From NCBI RefSeq assembly GCF_002575655.3, contig NC_053040.3:226769628-226833627 (forward strand): a stretch of 64,000 nucleotides of DNA. Reading direction: 5' to 3'. This document shows, one piece after another, positions 1 through 11,495 of the stretch. The DNA comes from Aegilops tauschii subsp. strangulata. Lineage: Eukaryota; Streptophyta; Magnoliopsida; Poales; Poaceae. The position numbers were made by a program, and so were the translations under genes. The notes beneath the pieces were generated by a model. The model searched no databases, was not told the DNA's origin, and saw nothing but the letters and a program-made list of their open reading frames with translations. Within the stretch, counting starts at the first letter, position 1. The number at the start of each line of letters is the position of its first letter.

Positions 1-159
1 CAGGCGCTCGCTGAGTTGGCCTGGGAGTTGCATGTTGCCACGCAGGTGCCTGCCCAGCTGGTTGGGCTCGCAGCTGCATGCGAACGGCGGTGGAAGCTTG
101 GTTGGTGTGAGCCTGGCAGTGGCCCTGCTGGCGTCCTTGGTGAGAGCCTTGCCGGGTGG

Positions 160-436
160 CCCGGCAAGGGTCTTGCCGTGGCGCGCAGTCATCCCCGACA
201 AGGATCTTGCCGGGGGTCTTGTGGCTCTCCTCGGCAAGGATCTTGCCGAGGACCGTTGTCTTTTAATCCTCATCTGATCTTGAACATTCCTTGGTCTTGA
301 CAAAGATCTGCATGCCACCATGGAGGTGCCTCCCGAGCCCTAGTCCCAACGTGGTGGGCTGAGTCGGGTCCCGTGGGCTCGAGGGTGGCTCACTTCGCTG
401 GTGTGGGCGAGCCGCCCCGGCAAGGGTCTTGCCGGG
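160..436. repeat. Four short palindromes with CGGCAAG...CTTGCCG arms
   Basis: Near-identical inverted repeats occur at about 162-178, 193-215, 230-251 and 416-435. Each has arms CGGCAAG and CTTGCCG around a 3-base centre (GGT or GAT); the third is perfect over 21 bases or more. The surrounding 1-600 stretch is GC-rich retrotransposon sequence in which I recognise no protein domain. Confidence 0.7.
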
Positions 437-599
437 GGAACCTGCTTCATCCCTCTGCTCTTTGTAGTCTTGGTCTTGGCATCGCTCTGGCTTCCTCGGG
501 CTTTGGTTTTACCTTGGTTCACCTCCTCCGCTCTGCTTGGTGTGGCCGTGGGCGCGGCTCCGACTGCCCGTGCACAGGTAAAGGGGTACAAAGGAGCGC

Positions 600-1418
600 C
601 CCTTCTTTTGTACACCGACAGCCGAGAAGGCATCGGCGGATCTAAGAGCCGAACAAGCAGCTCGGCGCCAAAATGAGGAAAAGATATCCGCACTGGCACT
701 TGAATTGAAGAATACTGCCAGTCGCTGTGAATTCCTTGAGAAGGAGAATAAAGCCAAAATGGCTGAGCTTGATAAGGCCGTACGAGAGGCAAGTGAAGTT
801 CGGTCTGAATCTAGGGCAGCCCATGAAGAGATTCGGCAGGCTAAGGAGATAGCGGCCGGTAAGCCCTTTTTACTTCAAACCAAGTTTGGCGATCCGGACT
901 ATGCTCAGCTGAACTAGGTCTGGAGTTCTCCGGCTGAATTTTTGGACTTGCCGAAGAGTTCTTCCCATGCAGCGCAATTTTACCACGCACAAGAGGGGTA
1001 TGCAACGGAGAAGCTTTTCTGGTCACAGTTCGGCGCGTCGAAGCACCCCGCGTTGCTCAATGAATAGATGTCCCAGTGGGCCGAGCTTCATAGGATATCT
1101 GGCGACGCCATGAAGAACGTCATAATCCGGTTGTGGCCAAGTGAGCCTATTTCGAGTAGTTATTTTGGCCTGGTGCGGCGGCTTGTTGACGCGGTGCCAC
1201 ATATCGATGCTGTGAAGCGGTCGGCGTGCATTGAGGGTGCACGGATGGCCTTTGCCTGAGTCAAAACATTTTGGGGAAAGATGAAGGCCATTGATGTTGC
1301 GGCGAAGAGTCCACCCAAGGGCCAGGACCGTAATGAGCCGGAGCACTATTTTGAAGACGTCTTAGATGTCGCCCGCTTAATAGAGGGTCAATGCTCGAAA
1401 GATATAATGTTCGAGTGA
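600..1418 (+). pseudogene. Decayed accessory ORF of a Gypsy element, PF04195-like C-terminal half
   Basis: One frame stays open from about 600 to 1418 except for three in-frame stops at 915-917, 1065-1067 and 1257-1259. The first part is a coiled-coil-like region rich in A, E, K, R and Q (AEKASADLRAEQ; FLEKENKAKMAELDKA). The second part has the recurrent segments SPAEFLDLPKSS, EGYATEKLFWSQ, YFGLVRRLVDAVP and SACIEGARMAFA, and ends at IMFE-stop. I recognise this as the C-terminal half of the 'putative gypsy type transposon' protein (PF04195) common in grass retrotransposons. It is antisense to the gag of the surrounding element. Its molecular role is unknown. The N-terminal half is beyond the window or lost. 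Alternative: a separate plus-strand element fragment. Confidence 0.75.
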
Positions 1419-3007
1419 TTTATATAATGATGTAACAGACAACTTTATAGTTAATCTATTTATATTTTGCTCAAAAGCTTGAATTCCTCCTCGTAGGAAG
1501 TACGGGGGTGTTCGGAAAAGCATTAAATCACTCTTTATCCAACGTCTTGGTCCATAAAGGAGGTGATAATGCGGCGAACCAGGCAATCAGACTATAGGGC
1601 GTTAACACTTTCACTTAACCATAGGAGTTTTATGGTGGGGCTACGAGATAGCCCCTGGTATGTATACGGCGCATAGTGCCTTACATATGTTGATCTAAAA
1701 AAGATCCCTCTTGTGACACGGAGAATCACTAAAGATTCGAATAAGTCGTCAAGTGGTTGACCAGCTCTCGCCGCATCATGACAGTTAGTTTTCGGCTTTC
1801 TCTACTGAGGTGCTCATCCGGTCTAAGCCAGGGCACAATCGCAGTAGTTCTCCCTTTACTACCCTAGCCGATAGAGTGGAACGTAGGGTAGCAAGCACAG
1901 GAGCCGGGCAACCCAACTATTGACCAAAGACAATGATTCGGAGCTGATGCATATAAGGCCAAACTTGCAACACCAAAGTACGCTATAGAGCTGTTCGGCC
2001 TTTTACTGGTGACTCGTTTGTTCCCATACTGGGCTCCTGGCAAGTTATGCCGAGGCACGTCTTGTAAGGCAGCCGTTATGGCCGGACTCGTTTTAGAAAG
2101 AGCATGAAATATAAGTTCGGGTAAAGTTTACTGGGAGCAATATGCCAATGATAAATATATAAAGAGTAAAAACCACAACCCAGCCATTTGACATGCTCGG
2201 GGCTGGGAACAGAGGAAAAGGGCATGGTACAGGCTCGAAAAGAAGAGTGCGGTCTACAAAAGCTTATTTTTGGACCTCCTGTCGCACGTCTGCGCCGCCC
2301 ATCCTCGGGGATGGGCATCCTTAACGGGAGTGGCCCCTTAGGTGAGTGCGCGGATCCGAACTTCGAGAGAGTCCGAAGTAGATGCTGTCCTGATGGTCAC
2401 CTGTTTTTAAGAAATTATACAGAAAAATAAGAAAGACGGCTAAAACGTTACGGGGATCTTTGCAGGGTTGTCCATATTGTGCTTCCACCGATGCCCATGG
2501 TATCTTGAGTGCGTAGTTATGTACGCGTGGTGTAAACTTTGCCAGCACAGTAGGTGGGCGGCGGAAGCAGAACTGCTATTTCCATTCTGGGAGTGGTCGA
2601 ACTTCAGAGGGAAAGTGTTTCTGGCCCCTGGTGTTCGGCTGGCGAGCCGATCCGTCATCTTTATCGCCTGGTGGCCTCCTTCCCTTATGATCGGCGTTGA
2701 GTTTACCTGCCTGCTTGAGGACCTAACAGTTTCTGTTGGTATGACTAGTTGGCCTGTCAGGGTGACCGTGAACCTGGCAAGGTCGGTCCAATATCCTGTC
2801 AAGGGTGGATGGTCCATCCTGGTTTGCCTTTAGTGGCTTCTTGCATTGACCGGGCTTCGGATTGTGAAATCCGGCGTTCACCGCTGTGCTGCAGCTGTTG
2901 TGTTCGGTTTGTCGTGGCTTGCCGTTGCCGTCTCGAATTTTGGAGGTGCCCGGGTCGTTGGCGTTGTTGCTTTTACGAGCGAGCTAGTTGTCTTCTCTCG
3001 CACAAAA
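1419..3007 (-). other. Non-coding internal sequence of the Gypsy element
   Basis: This stretch separates the antisense accessory ORF from the gag region. Short open frames on both strands show no domain and are broken by stops. I see no zinc knuckle, protease, RT or integrase motif, so the pol region that would normally follow gag is missing. Confidence 0.6.
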
Positions 3008-5197
3008 GCGAGTCGTTAGAGCGGTAAGGGCTGTCATGGACTTGGGTCCTTCCTGGCCGAGGTGACACGCTAGCCATTCATCCCGGACGCTGTGTTTGAT
3101 GGCTGCGAGGGCTTCTGCGTCCGGACAATCAACAATTTGGTTCTTTTTGACTAAGAACCTAGTCCAGAACTTCCTAACTGACTCGCCGGGCTGCTGGACA
3201 ATGTGACTTAAGTCATCAGCATCTAGAGGCCGGACATATGTTCCTTGGAACTTGTCTCAAAAGGCGTCTTCCAAGTCTTCCCAGCTACCAATAGAATTTT
3301 CTGGTAAACTGTTTAGCCAGTAGCGAGCTGGCCCCGTAAGCGTGAGAGGTATGTATTTGGTGGCATGAAGGTCGTCTCCGTGAGCCATGTGAATATGGAG
3401 GAGGTAATCCTCGATCCATACCGCGGGATCTGTTGTTCTGTCGTATGATTTGATGTTAACGGGTTTGAATCCATCTGGGAATTCATGCTCCATTGCCTTG
3501 TCGATGAAGCAGAGAGGTTGTGCGGCTCCTCTATGTTGGGCCACACTGTGAAGCACCTCCGGCGGACTCCGCTTACGGAGTTCGGACCGGGCATGGTTGG
3601 CTCTGTGGTGTCCGAATGGGTGACCATCATAGTCGGTCGGGGTGTATCTCCGTGATCTGTACATTGATCTTGTGCGCCCTGGTCTATCTTCTAGGTCTCA
3701 GTTGATGACGCGGGTGTTCCCTCGAGCTATTTTACTCTTGATTTGATAGCCAGATGGATTGGTATGTTGCTCTGTTTGGGCTGCTACTTTGACTGGACCG
3801 AACTGTGGCCGGCCCGCCGCATTGTTCGATGGTGGTGTGGGCTCCAGCGCCCTGCCATCGTACTGAGGGAGCCACCTACCCTTTGGGTGACTTTTTTCTC
3901 GGCTACTAAGGCCGTATTCCTTGGCGGCCAAGACCTCGGTCCATCTAGCATTGAGCAAATCTTGGCTTGCTTGAAGTTGCAGCTGCTTCTTCCTTAGGCT
4001 CCTTGCAGTGGTTATAAGCCGGCGTTTGAAACGCTCCTGCTCGAGAGGTTCCTTAGGTATGATAAAATCCTCATTGTTGAGGATCTCCTCTTCCTCGGAG
4101 GGTGGGAGATAATTGCTTCCCTTCGAGTCTCCATATGTGGCCTGTTCATCAGGGCTGTCTTGCCCACTTTCCTGTTCCTCCTGTTCAGATTCTTCCTCAA
4201 CAGGGTCTTCATTGTCCGGAGTCCTATCTTTTCTAGTGCTAGCAGTGTTTTCTCTTGGGCGATGTGGCTTGGAGCGGCGCCGTGGGCGCTGGTGTTTGGA
4301 CTGTGTACCAAGAGGTTTATTCGTGACTGGATCCTCCTTGTCATCGTCGAGAGCGTCGTCGGGTGTGTCTATCATACACAGGTCATACCAGGAAGTGGCC
4401 ATCCCGTGTTTAGTGGGTAGGAGGCTCTGGCCCTGCCCCTCATCGTCGTCCATGCCGGCGATGTCCTTGAAGCGAGGATCAGGCGTGTTGGTTGGGTCCT
4501 CGACGGTGGCTATAAAGTGGGTGGCGGGTGGGAAGCAAATTTCTCCATCATCTGCCGTAAGTTCGAACGAAACATAGTTCGGCGACGAGCCATCTGCCAG
4601 GGATAGGTTTTTTAATGAGTTTAGTAGGTCGCCCATGGGCGAGTGTTGGAAGACATCTGCGGCGCTGAACTTGAAGATCGATAACCGATCGAGTTCGGTA
4701 TCCGCGGGCTCGCAGGGTTCGGAACTCGACACCGGAGAAGAGTCCGGGGTTCCGTTGATGCAGATGTCGTATGCAGCGGAATCTGTGAGCGGCTCCAACG
4801 CCGTAGAATCGGTAGCCCCTGCGATAGGGTTGAGCTTCCCATCTTCGGGGGACTTGATCTGCTCTGGATCTAAGGCCAGAGTTGTTGCAGGAGCTCTCTC
4901 CTGGATGCAGCCCGGTGACAGGTTTAAGCCATGTCCATCTGAGCGGAGGGGAGCGATTGCCGCGGTCTCGAATCCGTTGAAGATCAAGTCTCCGCGGATG
5001 TCCGCAACGTAGTTCAAGCTTCCGAATCTGACCTGATGGCCAGGGGCGTAGCTGTCGATCTGCTTCAGATGGCCACGCGAGTTGGCCCGCAGTACGAAGC
5101 CGCCGAAAATGAAGATCTGTCCGGGGAGAAAGATTTCTCCTTGGACAACGTCATCATCGACGATTGAAGGGGCCATCAAACCTTTTGACGATGGCAC
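3008..5197 (-). pseudogene. gag-type polyprotein of Gypsy element, frameshifted
   Basis: A start at 5197 (MPSSKGLMAPSIVDDD) opens a frame of 499 codons to 3698. It begins with a segment on element leader features (LPGQIFIFGGFVLRANS) and is acidic in the middle (EEESEQEEQESGQDS). A second frame at 3664-3257 carries the typical retrotransposon gag segment: FKPVNIKSYDRTTDPAVW, YIPLTLTGPARYWLNSLP and GSWEDLEDAF. A TGA at 3257-3259 interrupts it, and the same frame continues to about 3008 with GTYVRPPDADDLSHIVQ and VRKFWTRFLVKKNQIVD. The two blocks are out of frame with each other at about 3665-3698. Gag proteins package the element RNA in cytoplasmic particles; this copy cannot make a full product. 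Confidence 0.8.
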
Positions 5198-5229
5198 AGT
5201 GGAACTCTCAGTGAAAGCACCAATGTCAA

Positions 5230-5810
5230 TGTCAAAACCGGCGGATCTCGGGTAGGGTCCCGAACTATGCGTCTAGGATCGATGGTAACAGGAGACGGGG
5301 GACACGATGTTTACCCAGGTTCGGGCCCTCTCTATGGAGGTAATACCCTACTTCCTGCTTGATTTATCTTGATGAATATGATTATTAGAAGAGTTGATCT
5401 ACCACGAGATCGTAATGGCTAAACCCTAGAAGCCTAGCCTATGTGTATATGGTAATGAATGTGTCCTATCCAGACTATGCTCTCCGGTTTATATAGACAC
5501 CAGAGAGATCTAGGGTTACATGGGGTTGGTTACATAAGAAGGAATGTTCATAGTTGGTCGCCTAGCTTGCCTTCCATGCCAAGGAAAATCCAATCCGCAC
5601 ACGAGTATGGTCTTCGGTCTTCATGTCTTCACAGCCCATCAGTCCGGCCCATGGATAGCAGGCCGGACGCCCGAGGACCCCGTAGTCCAGGACTCCCTCA
5701 GGCTCCAGCTTATATATATACTGTAGTACGGACTGAGCTCCGGTGCCTTAACTGCACCTGCTTTTGGCTGTATGACAGGTGGGCCAGCCACATTTTGGGC
5801 CCACCTGTCA
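5230..5810 (-). repeat. 5' LTR of the minus-strand Gypsy element
   Basis: On the minus strand the LTR starts near TGACAGGTGGGCCC (5810) and ends with TTTTGACA (5237-5230), just before the leader TTGGTGCTTTCA. It contains a TATA element (5488-5498) and a purine/pyrimidine-biased downstream part. The 3' LTR lies outside the window. The outer boundary is uncertain by about 40 bases because it falls within a large inverted repeat (5753-5830). Confidence 0.65.
5488..5498 (-). promoter_or_regulatory. TATA box of the Gypsy LTR
   Basis: Minus-strand GTCTATATAAA lies inside the LTR, about 250 bases upstream of the LTR end. This is a usual position for the retrotransposon promoter. A second TATATATAA run at 5710-5720 is weaker placed. 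Confidence 0.55.
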
Positions 5811-5830
5811 TAAACCCAAAGGCAGGTGCA
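5753..5830. repeat. 78-bp two-arm hairpin
   Basis: Outer arms TGCACCTGCTTTTGG (5753-5767) and CCAAAGGCAGGTGCA (5816-5830) pair with one mismatch. Inner arms TATGACAGGTGGGCC (5771-5785) and GGCCCACCTGTCATA (5798-5812) pair perfectly around a short loop. The hairpin spans the presumed LTR edge, so it is either part of the LTR terminus plus similar target DNA, or a tiny inverted-repeat element. Confidence 0.75.
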
Positions 5831-6199
5831 CTAAAGTGAATGAAGCTGCGTCCATATAGTACTCATGTATACGACTAATATATAGTGGAGTGGTTTTCTT
5901 ATTCTCTCCATAACAATCGTTTTAAATTGTGTAAGTACGAAACGAAACTCTTTATTTAACGTACCCGTGAAGAAAACTACTACTTCCGATGAACTAACGA
6001 TCCACGCGTCCTGGTCGCACTTCCTGTCCTTCACGTGCGGTACACTACCCTCCCTCAAGTGAACAACCACACATGCGCCAAATTATCGAAAAGGTGTGAG
6101 AGTGTGTACAAATAAATAATTTTAACTTCAATTATCGGAAAGGTTTGAGAGTATGTACAGTTTGCTCTCTAATAATTATGGTTTGTTGTGTTCGGCCTA

Positions 6200-6275
6200 A
6201 ACTTGGTCAAACTTTACAAAGTTTGACTTCAGTCAAATCTAATATGCGGAGTAATAAAAATGGAGGGCTACTACG
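6200..6275. mobile_element. Probable Stowaway-like MITE end fragment
   Basis: The string AAGTTTGACTTCAGTCAAAT followed by GCGGAGTAATAAAAATGGAG resembles one end of common grass Stowaway MITEs (ending GGAGGGAGTA). The matching left terminus is not recognisable, so only a fragment is claimed. Confidence 0.35.
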
Positions 6276-7204
6276 TCCATCCGGGTTTTTAGGCCACACC
6301 ATTTTTTAAATCAAAGTTAATAGCTGGACAAATAAAATTACAGAGGAGCTGGAGACAAAGTTGTGAGAAGGCTTAGAAATCAATACAAAACTTATGCTCT
6401 TAGTACCAACGTCGATCCTTCTTCAAGGAAACATTTGGTTCATAGCCAATTGTGTGATAAAATTGCACCAACGTGAAAGACGACTGCGTCTCCAACGCAA
6501 CCAAGGTGAACTGACGAAGGTATCATCTTTGTGGGTAACAAGCAAAGAGCACTGATGGAAGACAGCTTGTTTTTCATTGAAAATCGATCAGCTTCACTAG
6601 CCGACGCAACCATCAGGCGCAACCATGAGCATCGATAAGTCATCGTGGTGATGCATCATCCATTTGGCATCAAGTTTGGGTGAGGCACCTATGATGTTCG
6701 ACAAATCCTCACTGTGGTCTATTTCTTCTCAGTAATCAAGCTCGAGGAAGGAAGAACCCCGTGGCAGAGGACAGTGAGGCGCAATAACAATGGCCATCCA
6801 ATTTTGTGCAGTTCCACTAAAATTGAGGAAGACATGCCCGGGTATGGAGATACGCATCGCTGTTTCCAAAAATATAAAAAAGGGATATAGTGTTGTTACT
6901 TTGTTTTACAAGATTAACAACGACATCTCAATTGTCAATAAGAATTATGAAAAGTACACCAACAAACAGAAGCATCATGATTATCTTGATGGGAACTAAA
7001 CCAGGATACCCGAGAAAAAAAGCATTTCTTCATTTAACCAGTGATAGTATTAGATTAGCAGCAGCAATAGGAGCATATGGACAATGACCGCACAACCACC
7101 ATGTACTTTTTGTCGAAACAACATGTATACCTCCACCGAGGCATAAATCAGGACAACTTTCCGAGTGGCATTTCCTCTATAATAGTAGGTGATGTTGGAC
7201 TAGC

Positions 7205-7640
7205 CGGTGAACCCTAGCTAATATACATGGGGAGCTGGGGAGCAGTCGCATAGAAGAAAACCCGCATGCAGCGAGCTGGGGAGCTGGACCAGTACAAGAA
7301 GTTATACCTCAGGTGGGCGAGATGTCGCTTAGGCGGGCGGGCAGGATCTGCCCACATGACGGCAACGAACAAGGGCGCGGAGGACCTTCGTCCGCGCCAG
7401 CGCCGGCTCCGAGAGGACGGTGCGCATCGGCTTCCTCCATCGCTGACGGCGACAACGTCAACGCGGCACCTCCTCACCTCCCGTAGCAGACGGGATTCGG
7501 CCGGATCTGTGACCACCGGTGAGGAGAGAGATAGTGTGGACACTGTCATCTTGTTTTGATATGGAGAGGGTGAGAGAGCGAGACGCGAGAAACTCTATCA
7601 AACAAGAGGCTATAATGGAGTAAAAAATCTCTCCATAGCA
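7205..7640 (-). repeat. Array unit A: decayed promoter plus gene-like 5' end
   Basis: On the minus strand this holds a leader resembling the other units, then GC-rich sequence with a GGTCACAGATCCGG motif and GTGGGCAGATCC further on. It matches the positions of equivalent motifs in the units at 8820 and 12690. The TATA of this copy has been lost (CTCTCC-ATAGCAGTGG on the plus strand). Short open frames differ from those of the sister units. Confidence 0.45.
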
Positions 7641-8643
7641 GTGGTTTTAAATAGAACGTGTTCCCGAAAAAAGAAACGAAAACAGGCGGACAATTTTTTA
7701 ACGTACCAAGAAAGAAAACTCGATCAAAAACACGCCCCCGCTTCCAGGTCGCGAGAGTCGTCGCGCACACGCACATAGACATAGACATGCATATCCGTGT
7801 TTACGTAAAATTCCATTTCCATCTCCATCTCCAATCATATTTGTCCAACTGGCACATTATTTACGTTGTTAATTATATACGTGGCAATATTAACATACAT
7901 CATCTCTTGTTTGCGGGCGTCCGGACCGCTGCCATGGCCACTCCTGACCAACCCGAACCCTCTTCATCACCCGCGCGTGCTTCCCGCCTGAAACGGTCAG
8001 TGCCACATTCATGCCCGGCCAGAGCGGACGCGACCTCTCACTGGCGCCAGCATTGAAGCGGCACGCCGGCCGAGAGAGCGTCGCCCGCTCCACTTCCTGG
8101 TGCACGCGACTGCTCCGCGTTCAAAGGTCGCAATAGCCGGCCACAACATGCATGTAAAAAGTTCTTGGGAGTCCGTGCTACAGCTAGCTGTCCTCCCCCA
8201 ACTCGTCAATCTCTTCCATTAGTACTAGTACTCCATGGCGCAATCCATCGACAAGCAGACGGTAAAGATATCGTATACTCGGTTTGCGGTGAGTGGCATG
8301 CCGAGCGACCGTGTGGGGTCGAGCCGTGGAGGAGGGTGAGACACGAAAGTGACATACGTGATTTAAACGTTGGTTTTGCTCGATGGCGCGATCCAACGAA
8401 ACAAAACGTTGGTTTCTCTCCGTTCCATTTTTTCTCCGGAAAAACGGAAACTTTCCACTCCATTTTCATTCCTACTCCAAGGTTGCCCCGTTACAACATT
8501 CCATCAAATACAAAGGAAAACTAACACACATGCTGATGCATCTCAATGATTCACAGATCATAGCCAATATTTACTTCACAACTAAAGACAAAAGTTGTGA
8601 GAGCGTGTACGAAAGAAAAACTACTGATGGGGTCACTACGACT

Positions 8644-8662
8644 TAAACCCTAAACCCTAAAC
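8644..8662. repeat. Short telomere-like motif
   Basis: TAAACCCTAAACCCTAAAC is just over two and a half copies of the plant telomere repeat in CCCTAAA orientation. It is too short to be a telomere remnant and matches the telo-box motif seen in plant promoters. Confidence 0.6.
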
Positions 8663-8819
8663 AGGATTTAATTTCCTGGCCAGGTAGAACCTGTCGAAGG
8701 AAAGACGGCTGGCACCCTCGGATCATACGATGCTTTTGTGCAGTTCCACTAAAATCGAGCTGAGCATCCCTGATGGCGAAGATATTAAAGAAGTGTGATT
8801 AGAATAATAGTACTGGCAC

Positions 8820-9240
8820 TAGTTCATGAGACATAAACTCATCACAAGTAGAAGCCGGTAGAAGTAGAGAAAGATCGACATGGAGATGGAGCTACGTGGG
8901 GAGCTGCGGAAGTGGTCAAGCCGGCTCCAAAAGGAAGATGGACTACCTGGGATGTCGGGCTGTAGCTAGAAGGGCGGTTGGGACGAGGCATCGGCCCATA
9001 CGGCGGTGACCCCCGACTGGGACGCACCGACTGTGGATTTTCTCCCTCGCCGATGTCGACCGCGTCTACGCAGAACATTGTTCCCTTCCCCCAGCTGCGG
9101 GATCAGGCCGGATATGTGACCAGCGGTGTGGCCACCGTTGTTCTATGCTTGTGAAGAGAGCAACCCAAGCAAGCAGGCTTGTAGCTTAGGCTCCTGCTAG
9201 TGTATATATAGTGGTTTTCTTTTTCTCTCCATATCAACCA
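8820..9240 (-). repeat. Array unit B: decayed promoter plus gene-like 5' end
   Basis: The minus strand has CCACTATATATACAC (9214-9201) followed by GC-rich sequence with GGTCACATATCCGGCC, as in the sister unit at 12690-13110. A 78-codon open frame at 9078-8842 shows no recognisable domain and is not conserved in the other units. Confidence 0.5.
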
Positions 9241-9609
9241 TTTTATATTGCGTACGTGTCATTGAAGAGTGAAATGATGGTTGCTTCTTCCGACTAACTT
9301 ACTTTGTGATTTGACTGCTCCTTTAGTGGCCCCTACACGTACTCCCCCTATGTGTATGCAACATTCACACGTACACATGGACGCAAAAATGCGCGCGGCG
9401 CCCTAATGCATGCATGTCCGCGCACACGACGGAACACACACGGTCACGCTCAAGTGCTCAACCTACATGTGCATGCACACACATACCCAGCCAGGGTGAG
9501 CTAGTGACCGTATAAACACCGGAAAATGTATATATTGAGCGCAATGAGCGTATTATGAAGCCCACTAACCGTATTTTTAAAAATATACAATGACAGACAG
9601 TGTATTTAT

Positions 9610-9990
9610 CTCGTTTGAAATTAAGCCATATTAACCGGAGGGGAGGCAGTATGGACTAGCATTACTTTGCTGTGTCCCGTCAACTTGCCGAACGAGGAGA
9701 AGCTTGCAGGACGGGAGAAGCTTGCGCGCGGTGGCTCGCAGGACAAGGAGAAACTTTTGACTAATGCAAGCTCTCCCTCGCTTAGGCGGTGGACGTGCAA
9801 CAGTTAATTCAGTGTCAGATTGCGAGAAGCATACACTATACTAGTACTATTATTGTTTGACTTTCCGAAGAGGCGAACAACCAAGCGCAAAGTTTACTAG
9901 TACTAGTACTACTACTATAGTCTATAGAGGTATGTACTATACTAGTACTAGGAACCGGATGGAGGAGCGTCTGCACTCTTATTATATTTT
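9610..9990. repeat. Direct duplication, copy 1
   Basis: From TTAAGCCATATTAACCGG onward this matches 10373-10735 through GAGGAGAAGCTTGCAGGAC, GCGGTGGAC, GTCAGATTG, ATACACT and AAGCGCAA to the CTCTT-ATT tail. It contains an interrupted ACTAGTACT microsatellite (about 9838-9952). Confidence 0.75.
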
Positions 9991-10139
9991 TAAAATGTGA
10001 TAAAGCAATCTTCAACACATTTGGTTCTCTTCGAGGGTTCTCACATGTGATAATGGAAGTTGATTGTATGGAACACTCGCCACAATTCTCGCTTAATTCT
10101 GGCTCATATCCTGTTACAAATAGGAGCTCTCGGTAATAT

Positions 10140-10372
10140 TTCCTCTTCTTTTTTGTTATTCAGCATATAAATAGGTCAGCAAACCTTGCGGCGCATCTTT
10201 GTGCGAACCGTGCTTGCTGCACTTTGAATGTGGCCGAGAGCTGGCTTGATGAAACACCTCGCTTCCTACTTCTTTTTTGCGGGGTACCTCGCTTCCTAGT
10301 GACCAGTGTCTTGGCTGATCGTCCTAAGAATGCTTATATATGAATAAAGCTCTCTCATTTACCCGCAAAAAA
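10140..10372 (+). mobile_element. Probable non-LTR retroposon 3' end
   Basis: The sequence ends in a TATATATGAATAAAGC-type polyadenylation region followed by CGCAAAAAAG, like the 3' end of grass LINE or SINE copies. An ACCTCGCTTCCTA direct repeat near 10256 and 10288 flanks a small CTTCTTTTTTGCGGGGT insert. No coding region is left. It sits exactly between the two copies of the 9610/10373 duplication. Confidence 0.4.
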
Positions 10373-10735
10373 GATTAAGCCATATTAACCGGAAAGGAGG
10401 GAGTATGGAGTAGCACTACTTTTTGGTGTGTCTCGTCAACTCGCAGAACGAGGAGAAGCTTGCAGGACAAGCTGAAGCTCGCTTACGCCATTTGACTAAT
10501 GCAACGTACCCTAGCCTAGGCGGTGGACATGCATTAGTTCATTCGATGTCAGATTGCCAGAGGCATACACTGTAGTACCGAACATGCGGAGTACCATCAT
10601 TGTTCGACTTCACGAAGAGGCAAAGAGCCAAGCGCAAGGTTTAGTAGTACGAGTAGTACTACTACTAGAACCGCATGGTGGAGCCTCTGTACTCTTATTT
10701 TTCTTAATCTTTGATAAAGTACACATTTATTCCGG
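10373..10735. repeat. Direct duplication, copy 2
   Basis: Second copy of the 9610-9990 segment, clearly diverged and with a shorter AGTACTACTACTAG tract. The 130-codon open frame starting at 10554 lies across it and is not conserved in copy 1, so it is not called as a gene. Confidence 0.75.
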
Positions 10736-11495
10736 AGAAGGGCGGAAAACGGCAGCCCAACATGTAATGATGATATCGATCAACCATGCTCGAATATATC
10801 TTGGCCTCCGTGCGAGCCCGTCTGTGTGTTCTCGCTCCTCGTCACTCTCAAGGAACGGCGGGTTGGCCATTTTGCCGTCAATTGAGATTGGTTTGCTCAC
10901 ACTCCGGTCCCACATGTCAGTGATATGCCAAGAGGAGGTGCGTTGACCGACTGGCCATACGCGTACATGGTTTTGCACCTTCATACTACTCCTCCCTCCG
11001 TCACAGTTTACAGGGCGCGCTTCGTTATGATGCATTTCTCTCAATGCATTTCCACCACCAGAGGGACTTTAGACGCGTTTGGTTTAATGCTCAATTAATT
11101 AGGGCATGGTAACCGCAATCAAGTCCACAATTTTCTCTCGATGTACTACGGAGTGGAGTAAGTGCACGCATGTGTGTACCCGGGGTGGAAGCACTGCATG
11201 CATGTGTGAACGCATTATTTCCTCTAGTAATAGACGCCGTGCTATAACTACCAATGCTATTTTTCAGGCCGATCGCTAGTCGCCTTGGTCCCAGAGATTT
11301 TTTATTTTTCTGAAGCGCGCTCTATAAACAGTGACGGATGGAGTAGTATGAGCGGATTCAAAGAAGAGCGTATTGATGGTTGCTTCTTCCGAGCAACTTA
11401 CAGTGGGAAAGGTGGGGCTTTTGATTTGACTGCTCATTACTCACTATTAATGCGGCGCAACGACCGGGCTGAGTCTCCCATGCGGCTATGCACTA

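Larger units (their letters stand above)
1..5810 (-). mobile_element. Gypsy-class LTR retrotransposon, left part outside the window
   Basis: The minus strand holds, in order, a 5' LTR (5810 to about 5230), a short leader, a gag-type coding region (5197-3008) and non-coding internal sequence that runs off the left edge. No reverse transcriptase or integrase is seen between gag and position 1, so this copy is either internally deleted or of a non-autonomous family. An accessory ORF lies on the opposite strand at 600-1418, as is known for some plant Tat-lineage Gypsy elements. The type of leader next to the LTR (TTGGTGCTTTCACTGAGAG on the minus strand) is common in Triticeae Gypsy families, but I do not assign a family name. 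All coding parts carry stops. Confidence 0.8.

Noticed and set aside
3698..5197. 499-codon minus-strand frame as a host gene
   Set aside because: It directly follows an LTR and leader and continues into gag-type sequence, so it is the retrotransposon gag region.
8644..8662. Telomere remnant
   Set aside because: Fewer than three repeat units and no further degenerate copies beside it.
10554..10946. 130-codon plus-strand frame as a gene
   Set aside because: It begins inside a direct duplication whose other copy lacks the frame, and it has no recognisable motif.
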